A stretch of 64,000 nucleotides of DNA, taken from assembly GCA_026928255.1 (NCBI GenBank), contig JAIXKJ010000001.1, positions 310,001 through 374,000 on the forward strand. The letters run 5' to 3'. A program made the translations under genes and the position numbers. Shown here one piece after another: positions 1 through 7,494 of this stretch. The notes beneath the pieces are model-generated. The model saw only the letters and a program-made list of their open reading frames with translations, had not been told where the DNA came from and ran no database searches. Position 1 is the first letter of the stretch. Each line of letters opens with the position of its first letter. This stretch comes from Anaerolineales bacterium. Lineage in GTDB: Bacteria > Chloroflexota > Anaerolineae > Anaerolineales > Villigracilaceae.

Positions 1-1
1 A

Positions 2-898
2 GAATCTGAAAGTTTCGCGCAACGCGGGTTCGCCAACGCGGAACGTCTGCTGGGACAAACGCAATTGGAGCAAACGCGCAAGCAAGAAGCGTTAGATAAT
101 TTGCGCGAAAAAATCAGCGACGATTTTGGCTTGGTGATGTTCGAGTACGCCGCTGATATTTCAGGTCCCGTGCCGCTGCCGATTGAAGGCATGGTTGAAC
201 AGTTGCCAATCGTTACCGAGCTGGCGCCCGACTTGGAAGAACAACTGACGCGCAATCGCGCTCAGCTGCGGCGCATGGGCGCCATCAACCCCGACGCGAA
301 GGCGGAATACGAAAGCGAAAAAGAACGCTACGAGTTTATGAAAGTTCAAGTGGACGATTTGAATAAAGCCCAAGCGGACTTAAAACAAGTCATCGCCGAG
401 TTGGACGAATTGACCAAACAGGAATTCGTCAAAACTTTTGACGCGGTGGACAAGCAATTCCGCGAGACCTTCGTGCGGCTCTTCGGCGGCGGCTCGGCGC
501 GATTGGCGCTGACCGACCCCGAAAATTTGGTCGAGACGGGAATCGAAATTGAGGCGCGTTTGCCTGGGCGGCGCGAGCAAGGGCTGGCGCTGCTCTCCGG
601 CGGCGAGCGCAGTTTGACGGCGATTGCGCTGGTCTTCGCCTTGCTCAAAGTTTCGCCCACGCCCGTCTGCGTAATGGACGAGGTGGACGCCATGCTCGAC
701 GAAGCCAACGTCGGACGCTTCCGCGATTTGCTGGCGGATTTAAGCAAAGACACGCAGTTTATCGTCATCACGCATAACCGCAACACCGTGCAAGCGGCGG
801 ACGTCATCTACGGCGTAACCATGGGGCGCGACTCGTCGAGTCAGGTGATTAGCCTGCGTTTAGATCAGGTTACGGACGATATGTTAAAGAGGGGATAA
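2..898 (+). CDS. smc: SMC chromosome segregation ATPase, C-terminal part (5' end outside window)
   Basis: The frame is open from base 2, so only the C-terminal ~298 residues are present. An acidic coiled coil (around bases 250-430) leads into the ATPase head. The ABC signature LLSGGERS is followed by the Walker B motif CVMDEVDAMLD, a D-loop region and a switch histidine in ITHNRNT. This order is that of the C-terminal half of SMC, which with ScpA and ScpB compacts and segregates chromosomes. The SMC-type signature and the aspartate-rich Walker B separate it from RecN and SbcC, although these are distant relatives. It converges on glnA across an inverted repeat. Confidence in the family is high; the N-terminal head, first coil and hinge cannot be assessed. 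Confidence 0.93.
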   Translation, partial: ESESFAQRGFANAERLLGQTQLEQTRKQEALDNLREKISDDFGLVMFEYAADISGPVPLPIEGMVEQLPIVTELAPDLEEQLTRNRAQLRRMGAINPDAKAEYESEKERYEFMKVQVDDLNKAQADLKQVIAELDELTKQEFVKTFDAVDKQFRETFVRLFGGGSARLALTDPENLVETGIEIEARLPGRREQGLALLSGGERSLTAIALVFALLKVSPTPVCVMDEVDAMLDEANVGRFRDLLADLSKDTQFIVITHNRNTVQAADVIYGVTMGRDSSSQVISLRLDQVTDDMLKRG

Positions 899-906
899 AG
901 ATGAAA

Positions 907-980
907 GACGTCATTTCGAGCGGCGAGGCGAGAAATCTTTTTAACAGAATCAGGACTTCTCGCTTCGCTCGAAACGACGC
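907..980. repeat. Imperfect inverted repeat between smc and glnA
   Basis: The left arm (907-938) and right arm (954-980) share the core GTCATTTCGAGCG and AGCGAGAA in opposite orientation, with GACGTC/GACGC ends. It fills the whole gap between two convergent genes. It may work as a bidirectional terminator, or be a miniature dispersed repeat of the GTCATTTCGAGCGAAGCGAGAA kind common in Chloroflexota genomes. A shorter relative lies at 30987-31011. Confidence 0.6.
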
Positions 981-992
981 GAATTAGCGCGG

Positions 993-2336
993 TTACGCCG
1001 TTTCTAAATAACGCTCGATTTCATAATCCATCACGCGCAGACGGAACTCGTCGCGTTCTTGCGTTTTGGCGCGCAAGTAGGCTTCGGTCAACGAAGCGCC
1101 CATCGCGTTTTTGATCACGTCGTTGGTCTCCAATTCCTTCAACGCTTCCGCCAGCGAACCGGGCAATTCGGTAACGCCGAGTTTGGCGCGTTCTTCTTCG
1201 TTCAGTTCGTACAAGTTGACGTTGTTCAGCGGCGCGGAAACCGTCATCTGATTGTCAATGCCGTCGAGGGCGGCGGCGAGCATGGCGGTAAACGCCAAAT
1301 ACGGGTTCGACGACGGGTCGGGAAAACGCAACTCGGCGCGGACGGCTTTGTCGCGCCCTTCCATATAATGCGGAATGCGAATCAACGCCGAACGATTTTG
1401 CTGCGCCCAGCCGACGTAAACGGGCGCTTCGTAGCCGGGCACCAAACGCTTGTAAGAATTAACCGTCGGCGCGACCACGCCCGCCAAGGCGCGCGCGTGT
1501 TTCAGTTGACCGGCGATGAATGAATAAGCCAGCAGCGAAAGATGGACGGGATCAGTCTCGCTGAAAAATAAATTTTCGCCAGATTTCATGTCAAACAACG
1601 ATTGATGACAATGCATGCCCGAACCGTTGATTCCGTAAACAGGCTTGGGCATAAACGAAGCGATCAATCCGCGTTGGGCGGCGATGGCTTTGACGGTGTA
1701 CTTCATCGTCAGCACGTTATCCGCCGCTTTGAGCGCGTCCGAAAAACGAAAGTCAATTTCATGCTGACCGAGCGCCACTTCATGATGCCCGACTTCCACG
1801 TCGAGTCCCATTTGGTCGAGCGCGTCCATGAGCGCGGTTCGGACGGTAACCGCTTCGTCGAACGAGGAGAAATCAAAATAGCCGCCTGTGTCGTGCGGGA
1901 CGGGATGAATGCTGCTATTTCCATTTCGCATTTTGAACAGGAAAAATTCCGGTTCGGGTCCGATGTTATAGACCCAACCGCGTTCGGCAATTTTAGCGAG
2001 GATGCGCTTCAACGCGCCGCGCGGGTCGCCTTCAAACGGCTCGCCCTTTGGGGTAAAAATGTCGCAAAAGATTCTTGCGCGGCGCGAATCGGGCGCAGAC
2101 CACGGCAGCGGGACGTAGGTTTCCGCGTCCAATTTGAGGCGCATGTCGCTTTCTTGAATGCGGGCGAAACCTTCGACGGACGAGCCGTCGAACCAAATGC
2201 CGTCTTTAATCACGTCCTCGAGGCGGCGCGCCGGAATGTCCACGCTTTTGACCGAGCCAAGCACATCCGTAAATTGCAGCGAAAGAAATTTGATGTTGTC
2301 TTCTTTCACTCGTTCCAGTAGTTCTTTTGAATCCAT
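993..2336 (-). CDS. glnA: Glutamine synthetase type I (GSI-alpha class)
   Basis: It makes glutamine from glutamate, ammonia and ATP in the cytoplasm. The 447 residues have the usual length of GSI. Visible motifs are FDGSSVEGFARIQESDM (residues 49-65), EPEFFLF, the HHEVALGQHEIDF metal/ATP segment, NGSGMHCHQSLF, TVNSYKRLVPGYEAP (the Glu flap region) and RIRFPDPSSNP-like AELRFPDPSSNPY. The sequence lines up with the Bacillus-type enzyme: R59 sits where the feedback-inhibition arginine R62 does, and the C-terminus has no adenylylation-tyrosine NLYDLP motif. This suggests control by feedback inhibition and not by adenylylation. The start has a strong ribosome site AAAGGAGA. It is 12 bp behind the EamA transporter gene on the same strand, so both probably share one promoter. 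Confidence 0.97.
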   Translation of the reverse strand: MDSKELLERVKEDNIKFLSLQFTDVLGSVKSVDIPARRLEDVIKDGIWFDGSSVEGFARIQESDMRLKLDAETYVPLPWSAPDSRRARIFCDIFTPKGEPFEGDPRGALKRILAKIAERGWVYNIGPEPEFFLFKMRNGNSSIHPVPHDTGGYFDFSSFDEAVTVRTALMDALDQMGLDVEVGHHEVALGQHEIDFRFSDALKAADNVLTMKYTVKAIAAQRGLIASFMPKPVYGINGSGMHCHQSLFDMKSGENLFFSETDPVHLSLLAYSFIAGQLKHARALAGVVAPTVNSYKRLVPGYEAPVYVGWAQQNRSALIRIPHYMEGRDKAVRAELRFPDPSSNPYLAFTAMLAAALDGIDNQMTVSAPLNNVNLYELNEEERAKLGVTELPGSLAEALKELETNDVIKNAMGASLTEAYLRAKTQERDEFRLRVMDYEIERYLETA

Positions 2337-2348
2337 TTTTTCTCCTTT

Positions 2349-3281
2349 TTATTCGATCTCTTCGGGAATCGCCGCCTCGTTTTTCGAGACGACTTTGACT
2401 TTTTTTGAAAAATTAATCAGCGCCACCGCGCCGACGATGACCGCCGAAGCGACGGCGACTCGCGCGTTAAGTTCTTCGCCCGCCAGCAGCCAGCCGAGAA
2501 AAACCGCCACCACTGGATTGACATAAGCGTAGGTGGAAAGCAATGGGACGGGCGCGTTTTGCACCAGCCAGCCGTATGAGACGAAACCGATTAACGAACC
2601 GAAGGTGATGAGGTACAGCAAGCCGAACCACGAACGCGCGGAAATGTCGGCGAAGTTCAAATGCGTCCACTCGCCGACGACGGCGCTGACGAAGAAAAGC
2701 GCCGCCGACCCGGCCAACATCTGCATGCCCGTGGACATCAAGACCGATTTGGGCATGTCCGCGCCGCGAGCGTAAATCGAACCTGCCGCCCAAAAGATGG
2801 GCGAGAAAATTAATAAGATAATGCTGAAACGGTCGAAGGTTTGATTTGTCCCCGCAATTTCGCCGGGACCGACGAGCAAGAACACGCCGCCGAATCCGAG
2901 AATCAAACCGAGAATAGTTTGCAAAGAAGGTTTCGTCCCGCCCGAACGAAACGACTCAAACAGCACCAGCCAAAATGGGGACGTAGTAATCATCAGCGCG
3001 GCGATGCCCGAAGGGACGTTTTTTTCCGCCAGCCCGACTAAGCCGTTTCCGCCGAGCAAAAGAAACACGCCGACGACGGCGGTCGCCTTCCAGTTGCTCT
3101 TCGTCGGAATGGCGTCTCCCGCCGCCCGCCGCCAGAGGACGAGAATCATTCCAGAAACTAAAAACCGCAACGCGGAATGTAAAAACGGCGGAATCGTCTC
3201 CACCGCAAAACGGATGGCTAAATAGGTCGAACCCCAAACGATCCATAGGGCAAGCAGCGCCGTCCAAAGTTTGGTCTTCAT
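2349..3281 (-). CDS. EamA/DMT-family permease
   Basis: The 310-residue protein has about ten transmembrane helices and two EamA repeats, beginning WTALLALWIVWGSTYLA, the usual opening of RhaT/YedA-like drug/metabolite transporters. The second repeat holds the conserved NPVVAVFLGWLLAGE segment. I chose the ATG at 3281 because an AGGAG sits 5 bases upstream; a longer frame to 3344 runs through the leader terminator and is unlikely. It precedes glnA by 12 bp in the same orientation, so it may export or import an amino acid or a related nitrogen compound, but the substrate cannot be read from the sequence. The promoter and a leader hairpin lie upstream at 3393-3422 and 3310-3339. Confidence 0.88.
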   Translation of the reverse strand: MKTKLWTALLALWIVWGSTYLAIRFAVETIPPFLHSALRFLVSGMILVLWRRAAGDAIPTKSNWKATAVVGVFLLLGGNGLVGLAEKNVPSGIAALMITTSPFWLVLFESFRSGGTKPSLQTILGLILGFGGVFLLVGPGEIAGTNQTFDRFSIILLIFSPIFWAAGSIYARGADMPKSVLMSTGMQMLAGSAALFFVSAVVGEWTHLNFADISARSWFGLLYLITFGSLIGFVSYGWLVQNAPVPLLSTYAYVNPVVAVFLGWLLAGEELNARVAVASAVIVGAVALINFSKKVKVVSKNEAAIPEEIE

Positions 3282-3309
3282 TCTTCTCCTGTCGTTGTTT
3301 GCGTGTTGA

Positions 3310-3339
3310 AAAAAGAAAACAGGCGCGGTTAACGCGCCT
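3310..3339 (-). terminator. Terminator-like hairpin in the EamA-glnA leader
   Basis: Read on the minus strand, AGGCGCG pairs with CGCGCCT over a 5-base loop and is followed by a U-rich tract (GTTTTCTTTTTTC). It lies about 45 nt after the predicted transcription start and 28 nt before the EamA ATG. A second possible stem, CAAAGCG/CGCTTTTG, lies just before it. It could act as an attenuator or as a 5' stability element. Confidence 0.6.
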
Positions 3340-3392
3340 TTCAAAAGCGTTCGAGATGTCGCGCTTTGATTGGGAATTAATTAACGGCGGGG

Positions 3393-3422
3393 ATTTTACA
3401 CGTCGACGGGGGAGTTCGTCAA
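3393..3422 (-). promoter_or_regulatory. Sigma70-like promoter of EamA-glnA
   Basis: On the minus strand TTGACG (3422-3417) and TAAAAT (3398-3393) are separated by 18 bases, close to consensus, with TG directly before the -10 box. The expected start is near 3386, giving a leader of about 105 nt that contains the hairpin at 3310-3339. Confidence 0.7.
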
Positions 3423-3427
3423 GAATC

Positions 3428-3454
3428 AAAAAGCGGAAGATTTTTGCTTCCGCT
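3428..3454 (-). terminator. Intrinsic terminator of the 6S RNA gene
   Basis: On the minus strand AGCGGAAG (3454-3447) pairs perfectly with CTTCCGCT (3439-3432) and is followed by TTTTTGATTCTT. It directly follows the 3' end of the 6S RNA-like sequence. Confidence 0.85.
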
Positions 3455-3457
3455 CGA

Positions 3458-3641
3458 TAAGGACGTACCCCGCCTGTGCCGCGTAAAGCCAAGTTTTGAA
3501 CCTGCTTTCGCAGGTGGGGTCTGACCGGGAAACGCCACCTTGGCTCGAGCCTATCGCGTTGTTTCCTTTGAGATAAGACCCCGTTTAGGGGGTATTGGCT
3601 CAAAACGTAAGCGGCAGTATCGCGAACACCGCAGGGTGCGA
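3458..3641 (-). ncRNA. ssrS: 6S RNA (regulator of RNA polymerase)
   Basis: No reading frame explains 3455-3641, but the minus strand has the hallmarks of 6S RNA. Near the 5' end it reads CTGCGGTGTTCGCGA, matching the E. coli segment CUGAGAUGUUCGCAA, and then TTTTGAGCCAATAC, matching CCCUGAGCCGAUAU. The 5' end (ACCCTGC) pairs with the 3' end (GCGGGGT) to close the rod. An apical arm pairs AGCCAAG with CTTGGCT and ends in CCTGC-GAAA-GCAGG. A -10-like TATAAA lies 3 bases upstream (3649-3644), and a perfect terminator follows. The ~180-nt length is normal for 6S RNA, which traps sigma70 holoenzyme by mimicking an open promoter. Exact ends are estimates. Confidence 0.85.
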
Positions 3642-3714
3642 TTTTTATACCATGAAGCGCCGGATAAAGAAAGCCTGTTATTAATGAGACCTGAAAATAA
3701 AAAACGGCGGCGGC

Positions 3715-3743
3715 TTGACGAAGCGCCGTCGAGCGGATAAAAT
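3715..3743 (+). promoter_or_regulatory. Sigma70-like promoter of rplY
   Basis: TTGACG (3715-3720), a 17-base spacer and TAAAAT (3738-3743) form a near-consensus promoter. The predicted start at about 3750 leaves a leader of some 115 nt before the L25 gene. Confidence 0.8.
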
Positions 3744-3762
3744 CCTATCCGCTGTTTAATCT

Positions 3763-3789
3763 GCGCCTCCCGCAGCGGAGGCGCGTTTT
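3763..3789 (+). terminator. Terminator-like hairpin in the rplY leader
   Basis: GCGCCTCC (3763-3770) pairs with GGAGGCGC (3777-3784) over a 6-base loop and is followed by GTTTT. It starts about 13 nt after the expected transcription start. The upstream gene (6S RNA) is divergent, so this is not its terminator; it is a leader element of the L25 gene, possibly an attenuator. Confidence 0.55.
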
Positions 3790-3863
3790 CTGCGGCAAAT
3801 TTATTTTCGAGCGAAGGTAACGCGGCGAAGGCGTCGCGTGAGAGGCGCTCAAGGAGTTAGATA

Positions 3864-4502
3864 ATGGAAAAGATCGTTTTGAATGCGTCCAAGCGCGAAG
3901 TAACGGGCAAGCAAGTGAAGGCGTTGCGCCGCGAAGGAAAATTGCCGGCGGTGATTTATGGCCGCCACTTGGAGCCGATTTCAATTTCGTTAGACGCGCA
4001 CAGCGCCGGGCTGACCTTGGCGAAAGCTTCCGCGTCGAGTTTGGTAACCGTCAACGTGGACGGCGAAGAATACCCCACGCTCGTCCGCGAACGCCAGCGC
4101 GATTACGTCAAAGGCATTTTGACGCATGTGGACTTCCTCGCCGTGAACATGAACGAAGCCATCCGCGCCAGCGTCGGGCTGATCTTTGAAGGCGTTTCCA
4201 GCGCCGTTAAAGATTACAACGGCATCCTCGTCCGCAACTTGGAACGCCTCGAAGTGGAATGTTTGCCGGGCGACCTTCCCGACCGCATCGCGGTGGACAT
4301 TGCCGCGTTGAAACAAATCGGCGACATTATCCGCGTGAAGGATTTGCCGATCTCCGACAAAGTCCGCGTTTTGGCGGACGCGGAAGAGCCGGTCGCCGTC
4401 GTTACGATTGTGAAGGAAGAAACCGCCGCCGCAGGCGACGGGACGGGCGAAGCCGCGACTCCTGAAATGAGCGTCGAGCGCGGAAAGAAAGAAGCGGAAT
4501 AA
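3864..4502 (+). CDS. rplY: 50S ribosomal protein L25/general stress protein Ctc
   Basis: This is a long-form (Ctc/TL5) L25 that binds 5S rRNA in the large ribosomal subunit. The N-terminal L25 domain (residues ~1-90) begins with ASKREVTGKQVKALRREG and contains LPAVIYGRH, and is followed by the C-terminal TL5 beta domain (~95-185) with ILVRNLERLEVECLPGDLP and IRVKDLPI. An acidic alanine-rich tail closes the 212 residues. The ATG at 3864 has AAGGAG 7 bases upstream. It stands alone between its own promoter and a bidirectional terminator. Confidence 0.96.
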   Translation: MEKIVLNASKREVTGKQVKALRREGKLPAVIYGRHLEPISISLDAHSAGLTLAKASASSLVTVNVDGEEYPTLVRERQRDYVKGILTHVDFLAVNMNEAIRASVGLIFEGVSSAVKDYNGILVRNLERLEVECLPGDLPDRIAVDIAALKQIGDIIRVKDLPISDKVRVLADAEEPVAVVTIVKEETAAAGDGTGEAATPEMSVERGKKEAE

Positions 4503-4524
4503 TTCGCTGCCAATGTGGAATCAA

Positions 4525-4556
4525 AAATCCGCCGTCGAAGGATGGCGGATTTTTTT
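4525..4556. terminator. Bidirectional intrinsic terminator
   Basis: AAATCCGCC (4525-4533) pairs with GGCGGATTT (4544-4552), flanked by A and T runs. It serves rplY on the plus strand and the convergent methyltransferase-like gene on the minus strand. Confidence 0.85.
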
Positions 4557-4560
4557 ATCC

Positions 4561-5127
4561 TTAACGCAGTTTGGGAATTAACGCTCCCGTCCTTTTGGCG
4601 TATTCCCGATATTCGTCCCCAAATTTTTCCAACATCATTTGGTCTTCAACGCCGATTCTGCGAAGGCAAATCGTCGCAATGGGAATCAAAAATAAGAAAC
4701 CGATTAACCAATTTGCGGAAGAAAGCAGGAAGCCGAGTCCTAACAAGAGGTACGCCGAGTACATAGGATGGCGGATTTTTTTATAAATTCCGCTGACGAC
4801 CAACGTGTGATTTTCTTTAATCTCAGGCGCGAGCGACCAATTCCGTCCAAGCGCGGAATGCGCGAGAAACAAAATGGCGTCGCCGCCGAAGAGCAGGACG
4901 ACGCCAAGCCAACGAATCCAATTTGGAAAAGAAATGCGAAAACCGTCGAGGCGCGAAGTAAAAAAGTAAAGGAGAAGCAAAACGTCAAACGTCAAAAATA
5001 AGAGAAGCGGAACGAGCAGGCGTTTTGTTTCAATGCGAGTTTTTTGGCGCTCTTTGCTCATTCCATGTTTTCCATGAACGAAGAGGGCGCAGACGATTAA
5101 TGCGCCGATGCATATTTTGAAAATCAT
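4561..5127 (-). CDS. Isoprenylcysteine carboxyl methyltransferase-family membrane protein
   Basis: The 188-residue protein has about five membrane segments and ends with the conserved ICMT/PEMT region: GIYKKIRHPMYSAYLL, in which RHPMY is the family signature, and the C-terminal EDQMMLEKFGDEYREY. Members transfer methyl groups from S-adenosylmethionine to lipids or prenylated thiols at the membrane, but bacterial substrates are mostly unknown. The ATG at 5127 has AAAGGAGA 5 bases upstream; a longer frame to 5247 lacks support. It faces rplY across a shared terminator and has no obvious operon partner. Confidence 0.85.
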   Translation of the reverse strand: MIFKICIGALIVCALFVHGKHGMSKERQKTRIETKRLLVPLLLFLTFDVLLLLYFFTSRLDGFRISFPNWIRWLGVVLLFGGDAILFLAHSALGRNWSLAPEIKENHTLVVSGIYKKIRHPMYSAYLLLGLGFLLSSANWLIGFLFLIPIATICLRRIGVEDQMMLEKFGDEYREYAKRTGALIPKLR

Positions 5128-5256
5128 CGAATCTCCTTTTTGTTTTCGTTCTGCGCCGATTATACAACAGCGAATTTTGAATTTCGCCGCAGAGCGCGCA
5201 AAGACGCGGAGATTGTTACAAGAAGTCAAATATAGAATACAGTACAATTCAACCTT

Positions 5257-6156
5257 ATGCGCCTTAAAGCAAACGTTACTTTATTTGTCATCTCTATTAT
5301 TTGGGGTTCGGCTTTCGTCGCCCAGCGCGTCGCCGCGCAAGTCGAGAGCGTGTACGTCTTCAACGGCTTGCGCTACGTCATCGGCGCGTTGATGGTCGTC
5401 CCCTTTGCGCGAAATTCCCTGCGCGGACGTTCGCCTTTGCCTTCGTCCAATCAAATCAAATGGACGTTAATCGCCGGCTTTTTTCTCTTCGCCGGAAGCG
5501 CCTTTCAACAAGCGGGCATTCAATACACGACGGCTGGCAACGCGGGGTTCATCACCAGCCTTTACGTCGTTTTTATCCCGCTGATTCTTTTTCTCGTTTA
5601 CCGAGAAAAGCCGCATTGGATTTTTATGGTCGCCGTCGTCATGGCGGTTGGCGGCGCGTTTTTGCTTTCCACCGGCGGTAAGTTTGACGGCGTGCATCTC
5701 GGCGATGTGCTTGAACTCCTTTGCGCTTTGTTCTGGGCGTTCCATGTCATCATTCTTGGAAAATACGCCCGTAAATTTGACGCGATGACTTTTTCCGTCG
5801 GGCAATTGCTCGTTTGCGGAATCTTGCATTTCGCCGTCGGCGCGTTCGTCGAGTCCGCGCCAGTCTTCGATTCGACGTACGTTCTCGCTGTCGCTTATAC
5901 CGCCGTCCTCTCGGTGGGAGTGGGCTACACTTTGCAGGTTTGGGCGCAACGCTTCGCGCCGCCCGCCGACGCTGCGCTGATTCTCGGACTCGAATCCGTG
6001 TTCGCCGTCGTCGCTGGTTGGCTGCTGCTCGACGAACGCCTCGCGCCGATTCAAATCGTCGGCTGCGGACTAATCTTCTTCGCCGTGTTGCTCTCCCAAT
6101 TCCGCGAGTGGACGACCAACGCGCTGGACGCGAATCGACTCGTCGAAGGTCGGTAG
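5257..6156 (+). CDS. EamA/DMT-family permease
   Basis: The 299-residue protein has ten predicted helices in two EamA repeats. It opens with FVISIIWGSAFVAQRVA and contains GIQYTTAGNAGFITSLYVVF, the pattern of the YdcZ/RhaT-like branch where TTAGNAGFI is typical. The second repeat ends in LILGLESVFAVVAGWLLLDE. It is distinct from the EamA protein encoded at 2349-3281. The next gene begins 3 bases after its stop, so they are co-transcribed. Substrate unknown. Confidence 0.88.
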   Translation: MRLKANVTLFVISIIWGSAFVAQRVAAQVESVYVFNGLRYVIGALMVVPFARNSLRGRSPLPSSNQIKWTLIAGFFLFAGSAFQQAGIQYTTAGNAGFITSLYVVFIPLILFLVYREKPHWIFMVAVVMAVGGAFLLSTGGKFDGVHLGDVLELLCALFWAFHVIILGKYARKFDAMTFSVGQLLVCGILHFAVGAFVESAPVFDSTYVLAVAYTAVLSVGVGYTLQVWAQRFAPPADAALILGLESVFAVVAGWLLLDERLAPIQIVGCGLIFFAVLLSQFREWTTNALDANRLVEGR

Positions 6157-6159
6157 CGT

Positions 6160-7407
6160 TTGACGACCTTTCGCCCGCCGTCCAAATCCTATTCCTTCCG
6201 CGATTACCTTTTCATCGCGGCGGTTGCGATTTTCATCGTTGCCGTTTCCGTCGGGCTTTGGCGCGCCAATCAAAATCTGCCCGCTGGCGGCGGCGACTTC
6301 CTGCGTCAGTGGGCGGGCGGACGCGCCTTCATCTTTGATCGCGCCGACCCGTATTCCGCCTATGTGCCAAACCAAACGCAAAAATTAGTTTACGCGGGCA
6401 AAGCGTCCGCTGGCGAAAACCCGTACATTTTAGAAACGCCCTTTCATTTGCTGTTGCTTTATTTCCCCTTCGCGCTTTTCTCCGACGCGCCGCTGGCGCG
6501 CGCCGTCTTCACGCTGATTGTCGAGTGGGCGCTCTTCGCGCTGATTTACCTCAGCCTGCGCCTCAGCGCGGACGAAATTCCGCGTTGGCTTGCGCTGCTC
6601 TTCTTCCTCGCCGCCGCGCTCAACCTTTACGCCTTTCAAGCGCTGACCGCCGCCAGTCCGATTTTGTTTTTGGGCTTAAGTTGCGCCGCCATTCTGCTCG
6701 CCCTGCGCCACGAGCAAGACGAATTCGCCGGCGCGTTAATCGCGCTTTCGCTGTATCACTGGGAAGCGCTGTTCCTCTTTTTGCTTTTCATCGCTTGGAT
6801 GGTTTACAAACAAAAACGCGCGCGCGTCCTCGTCGGCTTTGGCATGTTGACCTTCGTCTTATTGCTCGCGTCTTTTTTGATTTACCCCAACTGGCTGATT
6901 CCCTACTTCCGCGCCGCCGCCAACGCCCTTCAAGCGGATTTTGGCTTCTCGATTTTTTCCGCGCTGACGGTTTTCTTCCCCGCCTACGGGCGTCAACTGG
7001 GCTGGGTTGTCATCGCAATTTTATTCCTCGCCTTAGGTTACGAATGGAACGCCGCCGCCGAAGACAACGACCCGCGCCGCTTTTACTGGACGGCTTGCCT
7101 CTCGCTCGCCGCCGCGCCCTTGTTCGGCTTTCGCGGCGAAATCGCCAACCTCGTTTTGTTGATTATCCCCTTCGCGCTGATTATCTCCGTCGTCCGCGAT
7201 CGCTGGGCGCGTTTTGGCGCGTTGTGGATTGTGCTTTTTTTGCTTGCTTTCGTCCTCGCCCCGTGGGCGCTTTACCTTTTCGCCTTTCCTTTTTCTTCGG
7301 CGCTCGTTTACCTTTTCTTCCCCGTTTTCTGCCTACTCGGTTTATACTGGATTCGTTGGTGGACGCTTCGCCCCCCGCGCATCTGGGCAGACTCCCTCCC
7401 GCGCTAA
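6160..7407 (+). CDS. GT87/DUF2029-like polytopic glycosyltransferase
   Basis: The 415-residue membrane protein starts at TTG 6160 right after the preceding stop; no better start is visible. About ten transmembrane helices follow a first periplasmic loop with the GGGDFLRQWAGGRAF...DPYSAY pattern. An aspartate after the first helix followed by W and DPY is characteristic of the GT-C enzymes in family GT87, which use polyprenyl-phosphate sugars. The acceptor is unknown. It leads a run of three GT-C-like genes (to 10480), which suggests a shared role in decorating envelope glycans or lipids. Only family-level assignment is possible. Confidence 0.75.
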   Translation: MTTFRPPSKSYSFRDYLFIAAVAIFIVAVSVGLWRANQNLPAGGGDFLRQWAGGRAFIFDRADPYSAYVPNQTQKLVYAGKASAGENPYILETPFHLLLLYFPFALFSDAPLARAVFTLIVEWALFALIYLSLRLSADEIPRWLALLFFLAAALNLYAFQALTAASPILFLGLSCAAILLALRHEQDEFAGALIALSLYHWEALFLFLLFIAWMVYKQKRARVLVGFGMLTFVLLLASFLIYPNWLIPYFRAAANALQADFGFSIFSALTVFFPAYGRQLGWVVIAILFLALGYEWNAAAEDNDPRRFYWTACLSLAAAPLFGFRGEIANLVLLIIPFALIISVVRDRWARFGALWIVLFLLAFVLAPWALYLFAFPFSSALVYLFFPVFCLLGLYWIRWWTLRPPRIWADSLPR

Positions 7408-7494
7408 CCTGCCACCTGCCACCTTCAATCTGCCACCTGCCACCTTCAACCTGCCACCTGCCACCTGAAACTTGACACCTGACACCTGACACCC
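7406..7494 (+). repeat. Tandem repeat (21-bp unit, three copies) plus decayed copies
   Basis: The stretch after the GT87-like gene consists of three 21-base units built from CTGCCACCTGCCACCTTCAA, starting near 7406, 7427 and 7448. A related run, CTTGACACCTGACACCTGAC, continues to the next ATG. This leaves no Shine-Dalgarno sequence before the gene at 7495. It looks like slippage-expanded intergenic sequence. Confidence 0.85.

Noticed and set aside
899..990. Small RNA or insertion remnant between smc and glnA
   Set aside because: No promoter or reading frame is visible; an inverted repeat between convergent genes is the simplest description.
1602..2321. Long plus-strand frame opposite glnA
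   Set aside because: Shadow of glutamine synthetase; no ribosome site and no recognisable motif.
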